Source of the DNA: Paroedura picta
Lineage: Eukaryota > Chordata > Lepidosauria > Squamata > Gekkonidae
DNA: 64,000 nucleotides
Assembly (NCBI RefSeq): GCF_049243985.1
Contig: NC_135384.1
Coordinates: 11,156,501-11,220,500 of the forward strand
Reading direction: 5' to 3'
Shown: positions 1-11,700 of the stretch, in pieces
Layout: every line of letters starts with the position of its first letter
Numbering within the stretch: position 1 is the stretch's first letter
The notes under the pieces: model-generated
What the model was told of the DNA's origin: nothing
What the model saw: only the letters and a program-made list of their open reading frames with translations
Database searches by the model: none
Position numbers and translations under genes: made by a program

Positions 1-59
1 GGGAGGCCACTCTCCGAAGTAGCCGCTTTCTTCCGGGGGAATGGATCTCGGTCGCCTGG

Positions 60-122
60 AGAGGAGGTCTAATTCCAGGGGATCCCCAGCTCCCACCTGG
101 GGACTGGCATCCCTAATGTCAG
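60..122. repeat. Fragment of a dispersed repeat (ggggatc/cccacctgg family)
   Basis: The stretch with TAATTCCAGGGGATCCCC, CCCACCTGGGG and GGCATCCCTAA recurs in similar form at 20270-20305. Related words occur near 40230-40280 and 53815-53850. It is an interspersed repeat fragment of unknown class; its ends cannot be set from the window. Confidence 0.4.
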
Positions 123-239
123 ACAGCCTGGGTGGCAGCTGCTATGTCCGTCCAGCAGCCTCCACTGCAGGGTTGGAGGAGAGATACCCGAGTGCCTTCC
201 TGGCTCGCTTCCTGTTTACAGAAGGCTTTCCGCCTGTGC

Positions 240-600
240 TTTATGCCTAAACCCACTGGGAGAAGCCGGTGGCGCCATTGCGCACTGACAGCTCCCCTCC
301 CCTTTCCAAGCACGGAAGGGAGGAGAGAAGCGGAAGGGGGCGAGGCCCATGTGCCTTGGCTCCAGCCGTGCCTCCTGGGAACTGCAGGATTTTTCCGTTC
401 CCGCTGTCGCTCAGTGACTTCCTTCGTGCGGCATAGCCAAGGCCAGCCCAAACCGTGGGGGACGCTGAACAGCTGCCTGGCATGTTAGGACACAAGGGCT
501 GTGCACTTTTGTTCCCTTAAGCAGCTGCCGTCGCAGAGTGGATTAGAGCCGCAAGCAGGAGCGTGACCTTCAAAAAGCACCTCTCCCGTAGCCCGTAATC
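240..600. promoter_or_regulatory. GC-rich stretch, possible ATF5 5' exon/promoter
   Basis: This stretch is richer in G+C and CpG than most of the window and has purine-rich and GGAAG-like (ETS-type) motifs. It lies 0.5-0.8 kb upstream of the ATF5 start codon, where a first exon and promoter would be expected. No TATA box or initiator is obvious and no splice donor can be fixed with confidence, so this is inference from position and composition only. Confidence 0.3.
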
Positions 601-609
601 TGGAACACA

Positions 610-705
610 GGGCTATTACCAGCCTACCTTGCAGGGATGTTGTAAAGCTTAAGACAATATGTGAAACACTTGGGACCCTATACAGACTCTAAATGTTTAT
701 ATCTT
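610..705 (+). repeat. MIR-like SINE relic
   Basis: The order 'tacctTGCAGGGATGTTGTAAAG...TTAAGACAATATGTGAAACACTTGGGA' resembles the 3' part of the old MIR/CORE-SINE family (CAGGGTTGTTGTGAGGATTAAATGA...). It is diverged and short. The ATG TTG TAA at 637-645 could be a mini-uORF if transcribed, but a chance match inside the relic is at least as likely. Confidence 0.3.
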
Positions 706-943
706 CGTGTCCTCCTCCTGCAGACCAGCTAGGATGACAGGAGAGGGGAGAGAGATTACGAGACCACGTTCTCTGCAGTCAACACAGCGCATTCTGCAAT
801 GGCTTCTACTGAAGGGCTGCTATTTTGACGGCTGATGTCTAGGCTGCCCATAGCCAGGCTTTGGAGCGCCTTAAGAAGTCTTTTGGGGTTTTCTGTGTGG
901 CACACAGCTCTTTCTCCCCTACAGAAAGCTAACCACAGAAAGC

Positions 944-1141
944 ATGGATGTCCCCCTTGCCTTACGATTTCCCTCCTCCTTCAGGTCTCGCTTTGCCGCC
1001 ACCGCCACCCCTGCCTGCAGGAGCCGAGCCCCTCCTTGCGTGCTGCATCCCAACCCTGCGTCTGCCGTGAGCAACCGTCGCTACAATGTCTCTGCTGGCG
1101 ACGCTGACCCTGGACCTCGACCTGACCATGCTCCCAGCTAG
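944..1141 (+). promoter_or_regulatory. Candidate inhibitory uORF overlapping the ATF5 start
   Basis: This ATG (A at -3, G at +4) opens 65 codons and stops 56 nt inside the ATF5 coding region in another frame. Mammalian ATF5 has an inhibitory uORF2 of about 59 codons that overlaps the main start out of frame by about 53 nt; it is bypassed when eIF2 is phosphorylated. The match in length, frame relation and overlap suggests the same control here. Caveat: a pyrimidine tract and AG at 983-984 could be a splice acceptor, in which case the uORF start would lie in an upstream exon and only its 3' part is read here. No other ATG lies between 985 and 1085. Confidence 0.55.
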
Positions 1142-2705
1142 CACCATGCCCTGCAGGCCGGAGCTGCTCAAGCACCGGCTGCCCCACGCCGGTCCCTACG
1201 AGCTGCTCACCGGGCCTGTAGACGAGGGCTTTGTCCTCAGTATGGAACGCCCACCACTGACAGGTGAATACATCGGAGGGGGGGGGGGGAGAGGGAGGGA
1301 GAGAAGAGTCTCCAGGCTCAGGAGAAATGGGCAACATCAAGCTCACATGGAAGGAAGATCACATGGAGCTGCTTTATACTGAGCTGGGCCGTGGTTCAGT
1401 ATTGCCTGCTCAGACCGGCAGCAGCTCTCCAAGGTCTCAGGCAGAGGTTTTCAACCTCACCTGCTGCTGCCGAGTCCTTTTAGCTGGAGGTGTAGGGGAC
1501 CGAACCTGTGATCTTCTGTGCCAAAGTGCCTCCCCAGCCTTTCCTTATGACACAGAACAAAGGAAAGCTAATAATTCACTTACATTAATAAAACAGCAGT
1601 GGTTTTGCCAACAGACAGATCAATTCATCAAACATAGTGGAGGTCTACATTTTTTAAAGCATAGACTTCTGAACGTTTTCAATGTCCGAAGCCCTGCCCC
1701 TTGTGTCAGGGTTGAGGACACACACACACACCCCTCTGGCTAGTTTAAGGACAGGTTGAAAGGGGGAAGGAAATTTATGTTTCAAGAAAAACGGCAAACA
1801 TTGGAGAGCGAGCTCCCACTGATTGGGAAGTAATTCAGCTCTGCATTTTAATCGTGTGCTAGGCCAGGGATGGTCAAACTGTGGCCCTCCAGATGTCCAT
1901 GGACTACAATTCCTAGGAGCCCCTGCTAGGGGCTCCTGGGAATTGTAGTCCATGGACATCTGGAGGGCCACAGTTTGACCACCCCTGTGCTAGGCAGTCC
2001 TGTATGGCTCCAGGCCCCTGGTTGTCTACCCACCCCTGACTTTGCTGCTGTTCATGTGCAGGTGATGGCTACTCAGACTGGATGACGGAGCGCACAGACC
2101 TGGCCACGCTCCTGAGTGTGTCAGGGGAGCCCTCTCCGCTCTCAATGCTCTCCCCTCCTACTCCGGACCTGGAGGCCATGGCCTCCTTGCTCAAGAAAGA
2201 GCTGGAGCAGATGGAGGACTATTTCTTGGAAGAGTCGCTCTCTCCTGACCAGGTAGCGCCCAGCACGCCCCCTTCCGATGGGAACTTCCACTTTCCCTTT
2301 GGTGACGGCTTCCAGCCCTTGGAGCACCACGGCACGCCTGCTCCCTTGCAGACCTTGGATTCAAGTTGCTTAGAGTTGCTAGAGCTCTACGGCAGAGATG
2401 CGCCCGCAGAGATCCCCCTGCAGGGCAGCGAAGAGCCCATCCCACTGCAACGCCCGCCTGCCCTACCGCCAAAGGGGGACCGACGGCAGAAGAAGCGAGA
2501 CCAGAACAAAACGGCAGCCCTGCGGTACCGTCAGCGCAAACGGGCTGAACACGAGGCACTGGGGGACGAGTGCCAGGCCCTAGAGGCACGCAACCGTGAG
2601 CTGCGCGAAAAGGCAGAATCGATCGAGAGAGAGATCCAGTATGTCAAAGACCTGCTTATTGAGGTATATAAGGCACGGAGTCAGCGCTTGCGCACCTCCC
2701 CCTAG
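1086..2705 (+). CDS. ATF5: ATF5, cAMP-dependent transcription factor ATF-5 (two coding exons)
   Basis: Coding exon 1 is 1086-1263 and coding exon 2 is 2062-2705; the intron (1264-2061) has GT and AG ends and is in phase 1. The join reads ...[17 protein letters not shown], as in mammalian ATF5, and the product is 273 aa (human 282). The N-terminus MSLLATL, the block [20 protein letters not shown] (about residues 95-114) and the C-terminal bZIP (from about 197) are diagnostic. The basic region [18 protein letters not shown] is followed by a leucine zipper ending in [21 protein letters not shown]4 was considered, but the zipper and tail fit ATF5 better. The family acts in the nucleus in the integrated and mitochondrial stress responses. 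The middle is less proline-rich than in mammals. Confidence 0.95.
1440..1550 (-). repeat. tRNA-derived SINE relic in the ATF5 intron
   Basis: Reversed, the stretch contains a B-box-like GGTTCGGTCCCCT followed by CTCCAGCTAAAAGG. The same order is seen in the copy at 18298-18372. It is diverged; class and ends are approximate. Confidence 0.35.
1865..1987. mobile_element. hAT-type palindromic MITE (123 bp) in the ATF5 intron
   Basis: The element starts CAGGGATGGTCAAACTG and ends CAGTTTGACCACCCCTG. Its two arms are near-perfect inverted repeats, and it is flanked by a perfect 8-bp duplication TGCTAGGC (1857-1864 and 1988-1995). Eight-bp duplications and CAGGG..CCCTG ends are typical of hAT elements. 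It has no coding capacity. Each arm contains ACTACAATTCC. Confidence 0.85.
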
Positions 2706-3153
2706 ATGGAGGGAGTTGCACCCCAATTCTCTTTTGTTTCCCTCTCCCCAAATGGAAAAAGAATACTTAAGGGGGCACTGAATGTAAACAAGACTGGAGG
2801 AAGCACGTAGGAATAAAGTATGGGAGGCATTGGGAATCGGTAGCCTGTGACATGGGTGGCTAGTATATGAACTATGCAAGAGGCATGCAGACTCAAGTGG
2901 GGCTACTAGGCTGAGTAGGTGAGGGTGAGGGGTAGGTGGATTTCATTTGGAGGAAAATGGGACTGCTGGAGGTAAGGAGACCCAAGGTTATCCTGTTTTG
3001 GAAATAAGCTTGGGGTTTCTGGGGGATAGGCTGTATGGGGTTAGTCTCTTTCTCTTTATCAGGTACCATAGTCCGAAGGCCTTGCGATGGCCGTTTTGTA
3101 TGTATACTTTCATAGCACTTCTTTTTTGCGCTACTTTTTCTCAATTATGCACC

Positions 3154-3159
3154 AATAAA
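3154..3159 (+). terminator. ATF5: ATF5 poly(A) signal AATAAA
   Basis: AATAAA lies about 450 bp after the ATF5 stop, in a T-rich 3'UTR, and is followed by GAGTGAGAG and TG-rich sequence. An earlier AATAAA at 2812-2817 could serve as a proximal site. Confidence 0.6.
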
Positions 3160-3257
3160 CATTGTTTTAAACATACGCTCTGAGTCACATTGAGTGAGAG
3201 TTGAAGCAAAGGCACCTCAAGCTGCAAACCAGGCAACCAGCTGGGAAACACTAAGGG

Positions 3258-3263
3258 TTTATT
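3258..3263 (-). terminator. LIG1: LIG1 poly(A) signal (TTTATT on +)
   Basis: Reverse-strand AATAAA about 245 bp after the LIG1 stop codon (3508-3510). It lies about 100 bp from the ATF5 signal on the other strand, so the two 3' ends face each other almost directly. Confidence 0.6.
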
Positions 3264-3507
3264 AAACAGAACGTCAAACAACTTAAAACTTGCCTGCCAC
3301 TGGGTAAGTGGAAGGAAGGCTGTGGGATGTCATGAGCTACAGCCCGTAATGTAAAGTAGCATCCTTCTTCAGTGTACTCCTCCTCAAGCTCTGTAAGTTT
3401 GGAGGCTGCGTTCATAAGTCCCAGCCTCAAGAAGGCCCAGGGGGGCTCCAGCCTCATCCCAAGAAAGAAGCTGTAGAGACATTTTGCCCAACCAGGTGAA
3501 GCCTTTT

Positions 3508-6500
3508 CTAGTAAAAATCGTCATCTCCTTTTTCCACTGGCTGCTGGTTCTGGATTTGTTGCTGCTTCCGGTACAGTTCAGCCACCTGCAACCAGAGAAA
3601 CATTTCATTTTTGTTTCATTTATTGAGGTTTAATAGCCAGTAAGCCATACACCTAAACATTCAAGACTTAACCCCCCCTCTAAAACAAAAGTTTGCCACA
3701 TCAACTACAAAATTTTGATGTAAAACAATTTCAATCTTCCTTTATTGGGGAAGGATGAATATTTCAAAATTCATGTTCTCAATATTTTGGACAGTAAAAG
3801 AGAACATGTGATAATGTTCTGCTATTTGGCAGTCACGGTAGTGCTGGTTTGGAGGTATCTGAAGAAAACAACCCTTCCCCTGAGCTGTGGGTAATGCACC
3901 GCAGTGTGCAATCATATGCAACCGTCTCAATTTAGGAACTGAATATGTTCAAGTACGGAGGGAGATCAAGTTCAATGCAGTACGTTGCTCCCAGGTGAAG
4001 TGGAGAACCTTTCTGCCTAGTGGAACCAGAGAAACATTGTGGGCAGCTGTCTCTGTTTTCATGATTTCCCTACCATATCAGAACTATGATGTCATTTTTA
4101 TAGATCAACCATTTTTCTCCATGATCAGGGACGCAAAGAAGCTTTTCACATTGTTTCTTCTACCTGTGCCACTTAACCCTCATAACAACCATGCTATGAA
4201 GGCAGGGACTGACGGGCTCAAAGTTAGCTGGCAGGCTTTCCAGGGTTGAGCAAGGGAGGACCTCGTCCCAGGTCCTAATCTGTCAATTACTATGCCATAC
4301 CAGCCCTGAAGCTCCACTCTTTGCATAATCTTGACCATTGCTGCATAAGTCCTCGGGAAGGCTGGTTTCCTTACTGTACCCTGTCATATTTTTGAAACAT
4401 TCTCACAGCAGGAAATATCCAGTCCCAAATGGGACAAGATTAGCTAATTTAGTCCCCCCCCATTAATACATGTGGTAAAAAAAATGGAGAGAAGCCATTC
4501 TGTACACAGCTGTAGGATACTGTCAGTTTACTTATTTCTGTAAGTCTGCCCTTCATGTCCCGCCACCTCTATACCTGGCTGCTGGCAGTGGCCTCTTCTG
4601 GTTTCTTATCCTCTCGGATGCGGAGGAATCTAGGGAAGCGTAGAGAAATCCCCTTTTCCTCATCCACCTACAGTGGAAAGACAATTGGATCGTGAAGCTG
4701 GATCAAAGTCCTGCAATAGCCACAGCACAGTTTTATACCCAAGGCAATTTATCTTTCCCAACAGTCCCTGTGCACAGGTGCTATAGAGACAGGTAAAGAA
4801 AGTGTGGCCTCAAAGCTACTCTCAAGCTACCTCCTCTGTAACAGCTTTTGCAATTAGAGACTTGATTTGGTATATGCATTTTATATCAGAAGATTTTGGC
4901 AGCACCTCCTGCAGGTTAATAAAATTTGTCTTTATTGTGGGAGCTATGGTTGCAAGAACAGCAACTGTGCAAATGACTGCTAAGTCTCCATTCAAATATA
5001 ATCCAGTATTCTGAGCAATAAGCTTAAAAGGAACTTTAGCCAAGATGGGCCAACACATTCATTTCTATCTGGGCTTACAAAAGTGCCATTAGGGAGGTTC
5101 TACATTCCTTTCTCCAGAATTACAGTATTCGGAATTGAGGCAAATTTTTCATAGCTGAGAGAATAATGGCCAAATTCTTCCGGATTTTACTTGGGGATAT
5201 TCAGCTAAGCTGACCAGCTGGGGCAGTGGGAACTCAGAGCCCTATGTTGCCTCAGCTGGAGCTGACTTCTGATGCTTGATTTAAACCGAGCTGCAAGAGG
5301 AGCCAACCTAGGATCAGCTGGGGCGGTGGGAGCCAATACTCTCGGCCAGGTCTGCATGCTGCCAGAAGAGACCTCCCCATTGCACACAGAAATCTTAACT
5401 AAAGATCCCAAAATTTGCAATATAGATGTTACAACTTGGCACTAATATACTATGTTTTCTTTTTTCTCCCGTGTACATTAACTGTCCATACTATAATTCT
5501 ATCTGTAAATATACCTCTTCCTAGCAGCTCTTCAGTCACTCACCAAACCAGTGGCCGCCTTGTGAACAGGAGAAATGGATAGATCAGCACATTTCACCTC
5601 CCAGACGTGTTGGGCTTCTAACCAATGGTCAGGTTCAGCAGTTCCACCCCAGCGGTAGTATGGGCGTGGCTGTGGAATCACATGGTCCTGCAAAAGAAGA
5701 TTAGGATGAATCAGAGTCCAGTAGCACCTTTAAGGCCAACAAAGATTTATTCAGGGCATGAGCTTTCGAGTACAAGCACTCTTTGTCAGACTATGATCTT
5801 GTTACATGACAAGGAACATACAGCAAAAATCAATTCTGCTACATCAGTAGACTGTGTCACAACCAAATGCAGCCAATAATAATCCTTTGTCAAAACAGCC
5901 AATCAATCCCCTAGAATTCGGTGTACTTTACAAAAACACGAGAACAGACCAAATTGCCTTTTATGACTGATCAAAGGTTCCCACCTCCCCATATGTTATT
6001 AGGATGAATCATAATAGCATGACAGTGCAGTGTCTGCACCCAGTGCTCCCCAGAATAATTTAGAGGTGGACAGTTCTCTAGCTTGTGGAAGGCAGGAAGG
6101 GAAACATCACAATCCCCTCTGGAGTTTCTGTGGACCCCTGGTTGGAAATCCTTGCCTTAGAAGCAGGCTGCTGTTTCTACTGTTCCAGTGCCTTCACAGT
6201 CTCCAAATAATTAGAAAGAGAATTTATCAGGTAAGCAAATTCTCTGATCTCTTTCACAGAATGAAGTACTAGGGCTGATCTAAGGTGGATGGGCTTTCAT
6301 CCTCTCTATCACCCCCACACATTGACTAGTTATTTACTGAAAAGGGATGGTACCTTCAGAAAGGATGGCCTACCTTAAGTGAAGCATGAAGTTTCTCTAG
6401 GTCCTCATCTGTGAATCCAGTGCCGATCTGAGAGCAGAGGGAGGGATGGCTGTTAGAAACAGCAGTTTGCTCTAGGAAGTATTGCCTTGCAGGGTTAGCA

Positions 6501-8774
6501 AACACATCAGCTGGACACGGTATGGGAAGTACAAACCAATCAATTTTGTTCTGCAAACGCAACCCCATGCATATCCTTGATGACCAACCCACCCACTGTA
6601 TTTCATTTCTTTTTCTTTCTCATAGCTGCGGCCAGGTACAAATAATACCAACCACAGCAGTCCCTATTTTTTCAGGCCAGATGTACATGGTGGAACCATA
6701 AATTCCCCTGGGACAGGCAGTGAGTGCCCAAATGTTCTTACCATTGGGAGTAAGCCAAGGGATGCCTCACCTTGCAGATGCTCTGGAACTCCTCGCTTTC
6801 CTCATCGTAGCAAGCTAAGAGGTAGCCCCCATAGATGCCTGCACGTTTGCCCTTGCCCAGGTAAGCACCAATCACCACCAGGTCCAGCGTGTCCCCAACA
6901 CCATCCAGGTAATCTTTTTTAAGCTGGAAAAAGGGAACAGTCACCCATAGGAGAAAGCAGAAACTGAGTAATTCATCTCCAGGTACAAAGAGTAAACCTG
7001 AATTTAGACAGCAGACATAGGCCTGGTCTTCCAAAATATGGTCATGAGACAAGATACAATAAATTATCTGTGAAAAATATTGAATAGAAATATTCTTACT
7101 TTAAAAAGGCTGCCTAATTTTTGGGGAAAAGGGAACACTAGCACTGACACTGCTCAATGCACTGTTGTGCAAGCATGCCAGGTGTACCTCTTGTATTAGG
7201 TGACCAGTCACTACTCTACCCAGGCATTCAGTTCTCACCTTCAGCCAGTTATGGGATCTCTTTGCAATTTCATATGTGGCATCGACTTCCAACGTTTTCA
7301 CCATCAGCCCCTCACATGAATCTGGATAAGAAAAACTGGCTTATTACTCTACCCACTCCCCCGTCCAATTTGGATTCAGACTGTATCTGGGAGGGTCAGG
7401 AAATAATAAAGGAGAAGTCGAGTTATGACTGAGCTCCCATTTCTTCCACAATACCTTTGATGGAGCACTCCAAGAAATCTGCTATTTCGTCAGTGTTATT
7501 AGTATCCATGGAGGTGGCAAAGAGAAACTGGCCTTCAACCTCAGTGAAGGAATCACGCAGCAAAGTTCGGCGCTGGGTTAGGGCCTCCCGCACCAAAGAC
7601 TGGATGAACACACACAAAAACATAATTAAAAAGCAGGCACTGAAGAGGGACCCCAGTGGGCGTGAGGAAGGCTTGAAAGCAGAGCAGAAGGAATACTGCC
7701 TCAGGCAGGTGAGATTGAAAAGTTATTATGACTAAAGGCACCAAATATGCACATGTAAGGAAGAATGGCTACACTTACCTGCCCATTGAGGTACAGCATG
7801 TCAAATGCATACACACAAACTTGCACTCGGATCTCTGTAGCATCCACATCCTGGAAGATATTGATGAAGTATCGAGGGAGTAAATATTTTTCACAACAGA
7901 AGACATGAGTTCTATTTTCATCTCTTATTTCTTTCAAATATTTCTGCTTGTTTGCTTAAATCTTTTACAGATATTTTTTGCAACCCCTCCACAAACAGCT
8001 AATGGAAAAGTCATATCTTTTCTCTGTGTGTCCCAGAATTTGCTCACAGCAGGTGACTTTGTTCTCCAAGCAACCAATTTCACCACTCAAAACCCTCGCT
8101 GAGATTATTTTGTCCCACTGTCATAGTGTTATGGCCAAAGGAAGGGAAAGAAGGAAAAAAAAGTACCAGACAACTCAAGGAATAATTCTGTACAGCAATC
8201 AAGTGACGAGAATTTACCTTGCGCTTGCGGGTGGTCAGTACTTGGAAGGGCTGGATCTGTTTTGAATCTGGGTCCCAGGCCACAGCCTCTGCATCCAAGA
8301 TGCATGACTGCACAGTGCTTTTTTTCACCTGGGCAAGAGAGAGTTCAGTTTAGCTGTGACACTTATTTCAGAAAGGTCCAAACTTCAGTAATTGTACACC
8401 AATATGAGCATCATTAATGACAGTGATGCCACTGGTTTGTTTCCACCTTTCATATTACAGTTCCAGAAACTTATGTACCTTGGAAATACGACTGACAATG
8501 TCAGGATATTTGGATGTGTTATTCTCTTGGTTCCTGCTGTAAATGTGCACTTCCCCATTCTCCAGGATGTGAATCTACAATGGTGGAAAGAATATTGAGC
8601 AAGAAGAAGAAAGGGGAACAGGGCTTCCCTTTACTGGGCTTGCACCACATAGTCTTACCTGAGCCCGTTCCCCATCGTATTTGTATTCACAGGTGAAAGC
8701 TGCTTCCTCAAAGCGCTTTAAGACTTCCCCAATGCCTTTGGTTGGGTGGGCCAACATTGGCTTCAGTGGGATCC
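3508..8774 (-). other. LIG1: LIG1 exons 16-26: adenylation and OB-fold catalytic core
   Basis: Residues 544-924. Nucleotidyltransferase motifs are all visible: motif [11 protein letters not shown] (K575), [11 protein letters not shown], motif [14 protein letters not shown], motif [13 protein letters not shown] and motif [17 protein letters not shown]. The OB fold follows with [37 protein letters not shown] and [15 protein letters not shown]. The last exon encodes [12 protein letters not shown] and an acidic end, DDDFY. Confidence 0.95.
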
Positions 8775-11700
8775 CTGTATGGAAAGGTTAATGAAGCTGT
8801 GACATGTAAGACCCAGTCTCTGAGTTGGAAAGATAAAGTAACTTAAGCTCACAACAGTGTAAATTTCAAGACTCGGATCACATAAGGCAGAGAAGGAGGA
8901 TGAATGGGTAAAGGATATCCAGTATTTTCTTGCCCAAATAAGCTTTTTTAGTGCAGTACAGCTCATTATGCATAAATACACACTATTTGCACGCTTTATC
9001 CCCAAACATATATGAAGTAAGAAGTTGTGACGAAAAAAATAATAGTAAAGATAATGGAAAAAAACCAGCCATTTTATATAGTTTACTGAAATCATTAGAA
9101 AGCAAGGTATCCAAGGGGTCATGGAAGGTACCAGAGTTTTTCCCCACAGGAAATATGTGCATATGCTAGAATCTGATCCAATAATCATAAAAAAATGAAA
9201 GCATAACATTTTTAGAAGTCTCTTATGCTGGACAGCATTTTGTGCATCATTCTGTGCTCAGATTCCTGTTACATCAAGTTGCTTCCCAACCCCCTGTAAT
9301 GCTCCAAATACCTGGTGTGATCTTGCAGTGCTGAGGCAGGCTCTCTACCCCATGCTCTAGGAGGACAGGTACAATGGTGTTGTAATTTGGCAGCTCACTG
9401 AAAAGCAAACAGAATAACTGAGATCCGCTCTTTCTACTATGGGAGACTAAGGCATCACATCCCAAACCCACTTCTTGCAAAAGTCTGTTATTGTTCATAA
9501 CCCCAGTCTGCTGATTCAGAAGGTCCTTATTTTCCTTCGAATTTCAGATATTTCAGCTTTTAGAAACAAAAGTGTGGGAGCAGGTGGGGGAAAAATATAG
9601 AATGTTACTAACCAGAAGGCTTGTTTAACAATCAAGGCTCTCTCATCTAGCCAGGCTTTGCGTGCCTCTAACGATTTGCCCTTAGCAGCATCCAAAATCT
9701 CTGGGGGGAATTCTGTTGATGGAAAGAATACACATGTATGTAAGTCATCATCTTATCAGCTATGTGATGCTAGTGTCCCACTGCCAGAAAGTATGTATTT
9801 TGCATTTTCATGATTTCACTGTGCAAGCACATGGATCTATTGTTGTAAGGTACAGTTAAAAGAGAAAGGCAGCACTGAGCCCTCAAATTTGCTAAAATTA
9901 GCTAAAATAACCCTCCATGCTCAGCATGGATTAGTTGCTTGGGCTTTCATGTCTTGCAGTCTGTCTGGCCACTGTAAATGAAATAGGATGCTGGATCAGA
10001 TGGCCTTTTGGTCAGATATCAAGGATGCTCTTGTGTTCCTATGCTTGGAATCACAGACAGTATGCTTATTCTGGCCAACCATAGAACATAAACACCCTTT
10101 GCAAGTAGATAGCTCCAGGCTGCCCATGAATCCTTACACACGGCATCGAGATACCCACTATCACCACTAGGCTGTCAGGAGAAACCAGACCTAGATGCAG
10201 CACACTAGTTAACTAAGTCTCCAATGAGCATTCAGGGAACAGCGGCATACAAATCTGAACATCAATAAGTAAAATAAACAATGAACATACACTACTCTCT
10301 ACCAGCATCCTGAACTCACTTTGTCCTGGAGGTGTAAGCGATGCTGCCTGGGCCAGGGCTGACAGGACAGACTGCTCTGCTAGCCCAATCCGCAGCTTCC
10401 CTTCCAGGGACCTGTAACACACAAAGGACTTCATTATAGCATTACCTGGTTGGACTGAAGGGTATGGGTCTGATTTTGCTGAAGGGGAATTATAAATGGG
10501 AAAAAAGAAGCAAAGTGCTGCACACTGTATATAACCCAATGGGTAAAAGGTAGAGGTGGGGAAAAGATTGCTAAAGAAACTACTGTGGTATGGTTTCAGG
10601 GAAATTTTTGAGAACTGCCAGAGAAATAACCTGAACAGTCAGTAGGATAGAATCAAATGGATAGCTGTGTTGGTCTAAGTAGCACGAAGAGTGCTTGCAC
10701 TCGAAAGCTCACGCCCTGAATAAATCTTTGTTGGCCTTAAAGGTGCCACTGGACTCTGATTTTATTCAGTCAGCAGGATGTAGCGATTAGAGCTTTAGAC
10801 AGCCTAGGAGGACTCTAGTCTAATTCCTGCTTGGAATTGGTGACCTTGAGACAGTCATTCTCATCCCAGTCTCATCCCGTTACAGGGGTTATTGGGAAGA
10901 GAGAAAGATTGTGTGCAGTACCCTGATTTCCTTGAAGTGGGATAAAACACAAATCTAAGTAAATCAACAGAAGGATATAGAGTTCTTGACAGGCAAGGGC
11001 TGGGATACTGAGAGCAGCCACATAAAGTGAGAGCATACCATACTCACCGAGCAACATAGCGAGCCTCTGAGTAGCGACAAGCAACAAACAAGGACTTGAT
11101 AATGTCAATCTTCTTGTTCATGGACTGAAGGGGGAAGAACAGAGGGTGAGCTGGATGCACAAGTTAAAGATGCTTTTTCAAGTGGTATATACTGATAGCC
11201 CGTTCACAATAAAAGGTTCTTCCTACACATCCATTTGCATCATCAGTGTAACAGAGGGATTCAGGAAGGTGGCTTTTACAGCTCTGTATCAAAAGATAAT
11301 CACAGCCTTAATTCCCTTAAAGGCTCCAAAGGACTGTCCCATTCCTCCCTTTGCCACAGGAGCAGTGAGAATCACAAGGATTTAGGGGAAACATCTATCC
11401 TCTTGGTCTGAGAATTGTTACATCCCTGCCTCCCTGAAGTCACACTGTACATTCTTGGAGTCAGGGGAGGAAATCACATGTGACCCGTTACATCAAAGTA
11501 CAGGACAAGATGAACATCACAGGCAAACAAGAAACTTGGGAACTTTCTCTCAGTGAGCCCAATGACACTTTCCTGGACTTTGTCCCCTGACCTTCCAGGC
11601 TTATTCATCAGTACTTACAGAGCTTCCTGTCATGCGTCCAATTGCTTGCAACTTGCCAAAGACAACAGCAGCACCAAGCTTGGGTGGGGCAAACATGGTG

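Noticed and set aside
637-645. ATG TTG TAA as the mini-uORF1 of ATF5
   Set aside because: It lies in a MIR-like relic and its presence in the transcript is unknown.
835-1107. Alternative uORF (90 codons) overlapping the ATF5 start by 22 nt
   Set aside because: The overlap length is less like the mammalian uORF2 than that of the ORF at 944-1141; it cannot be fully excluded.
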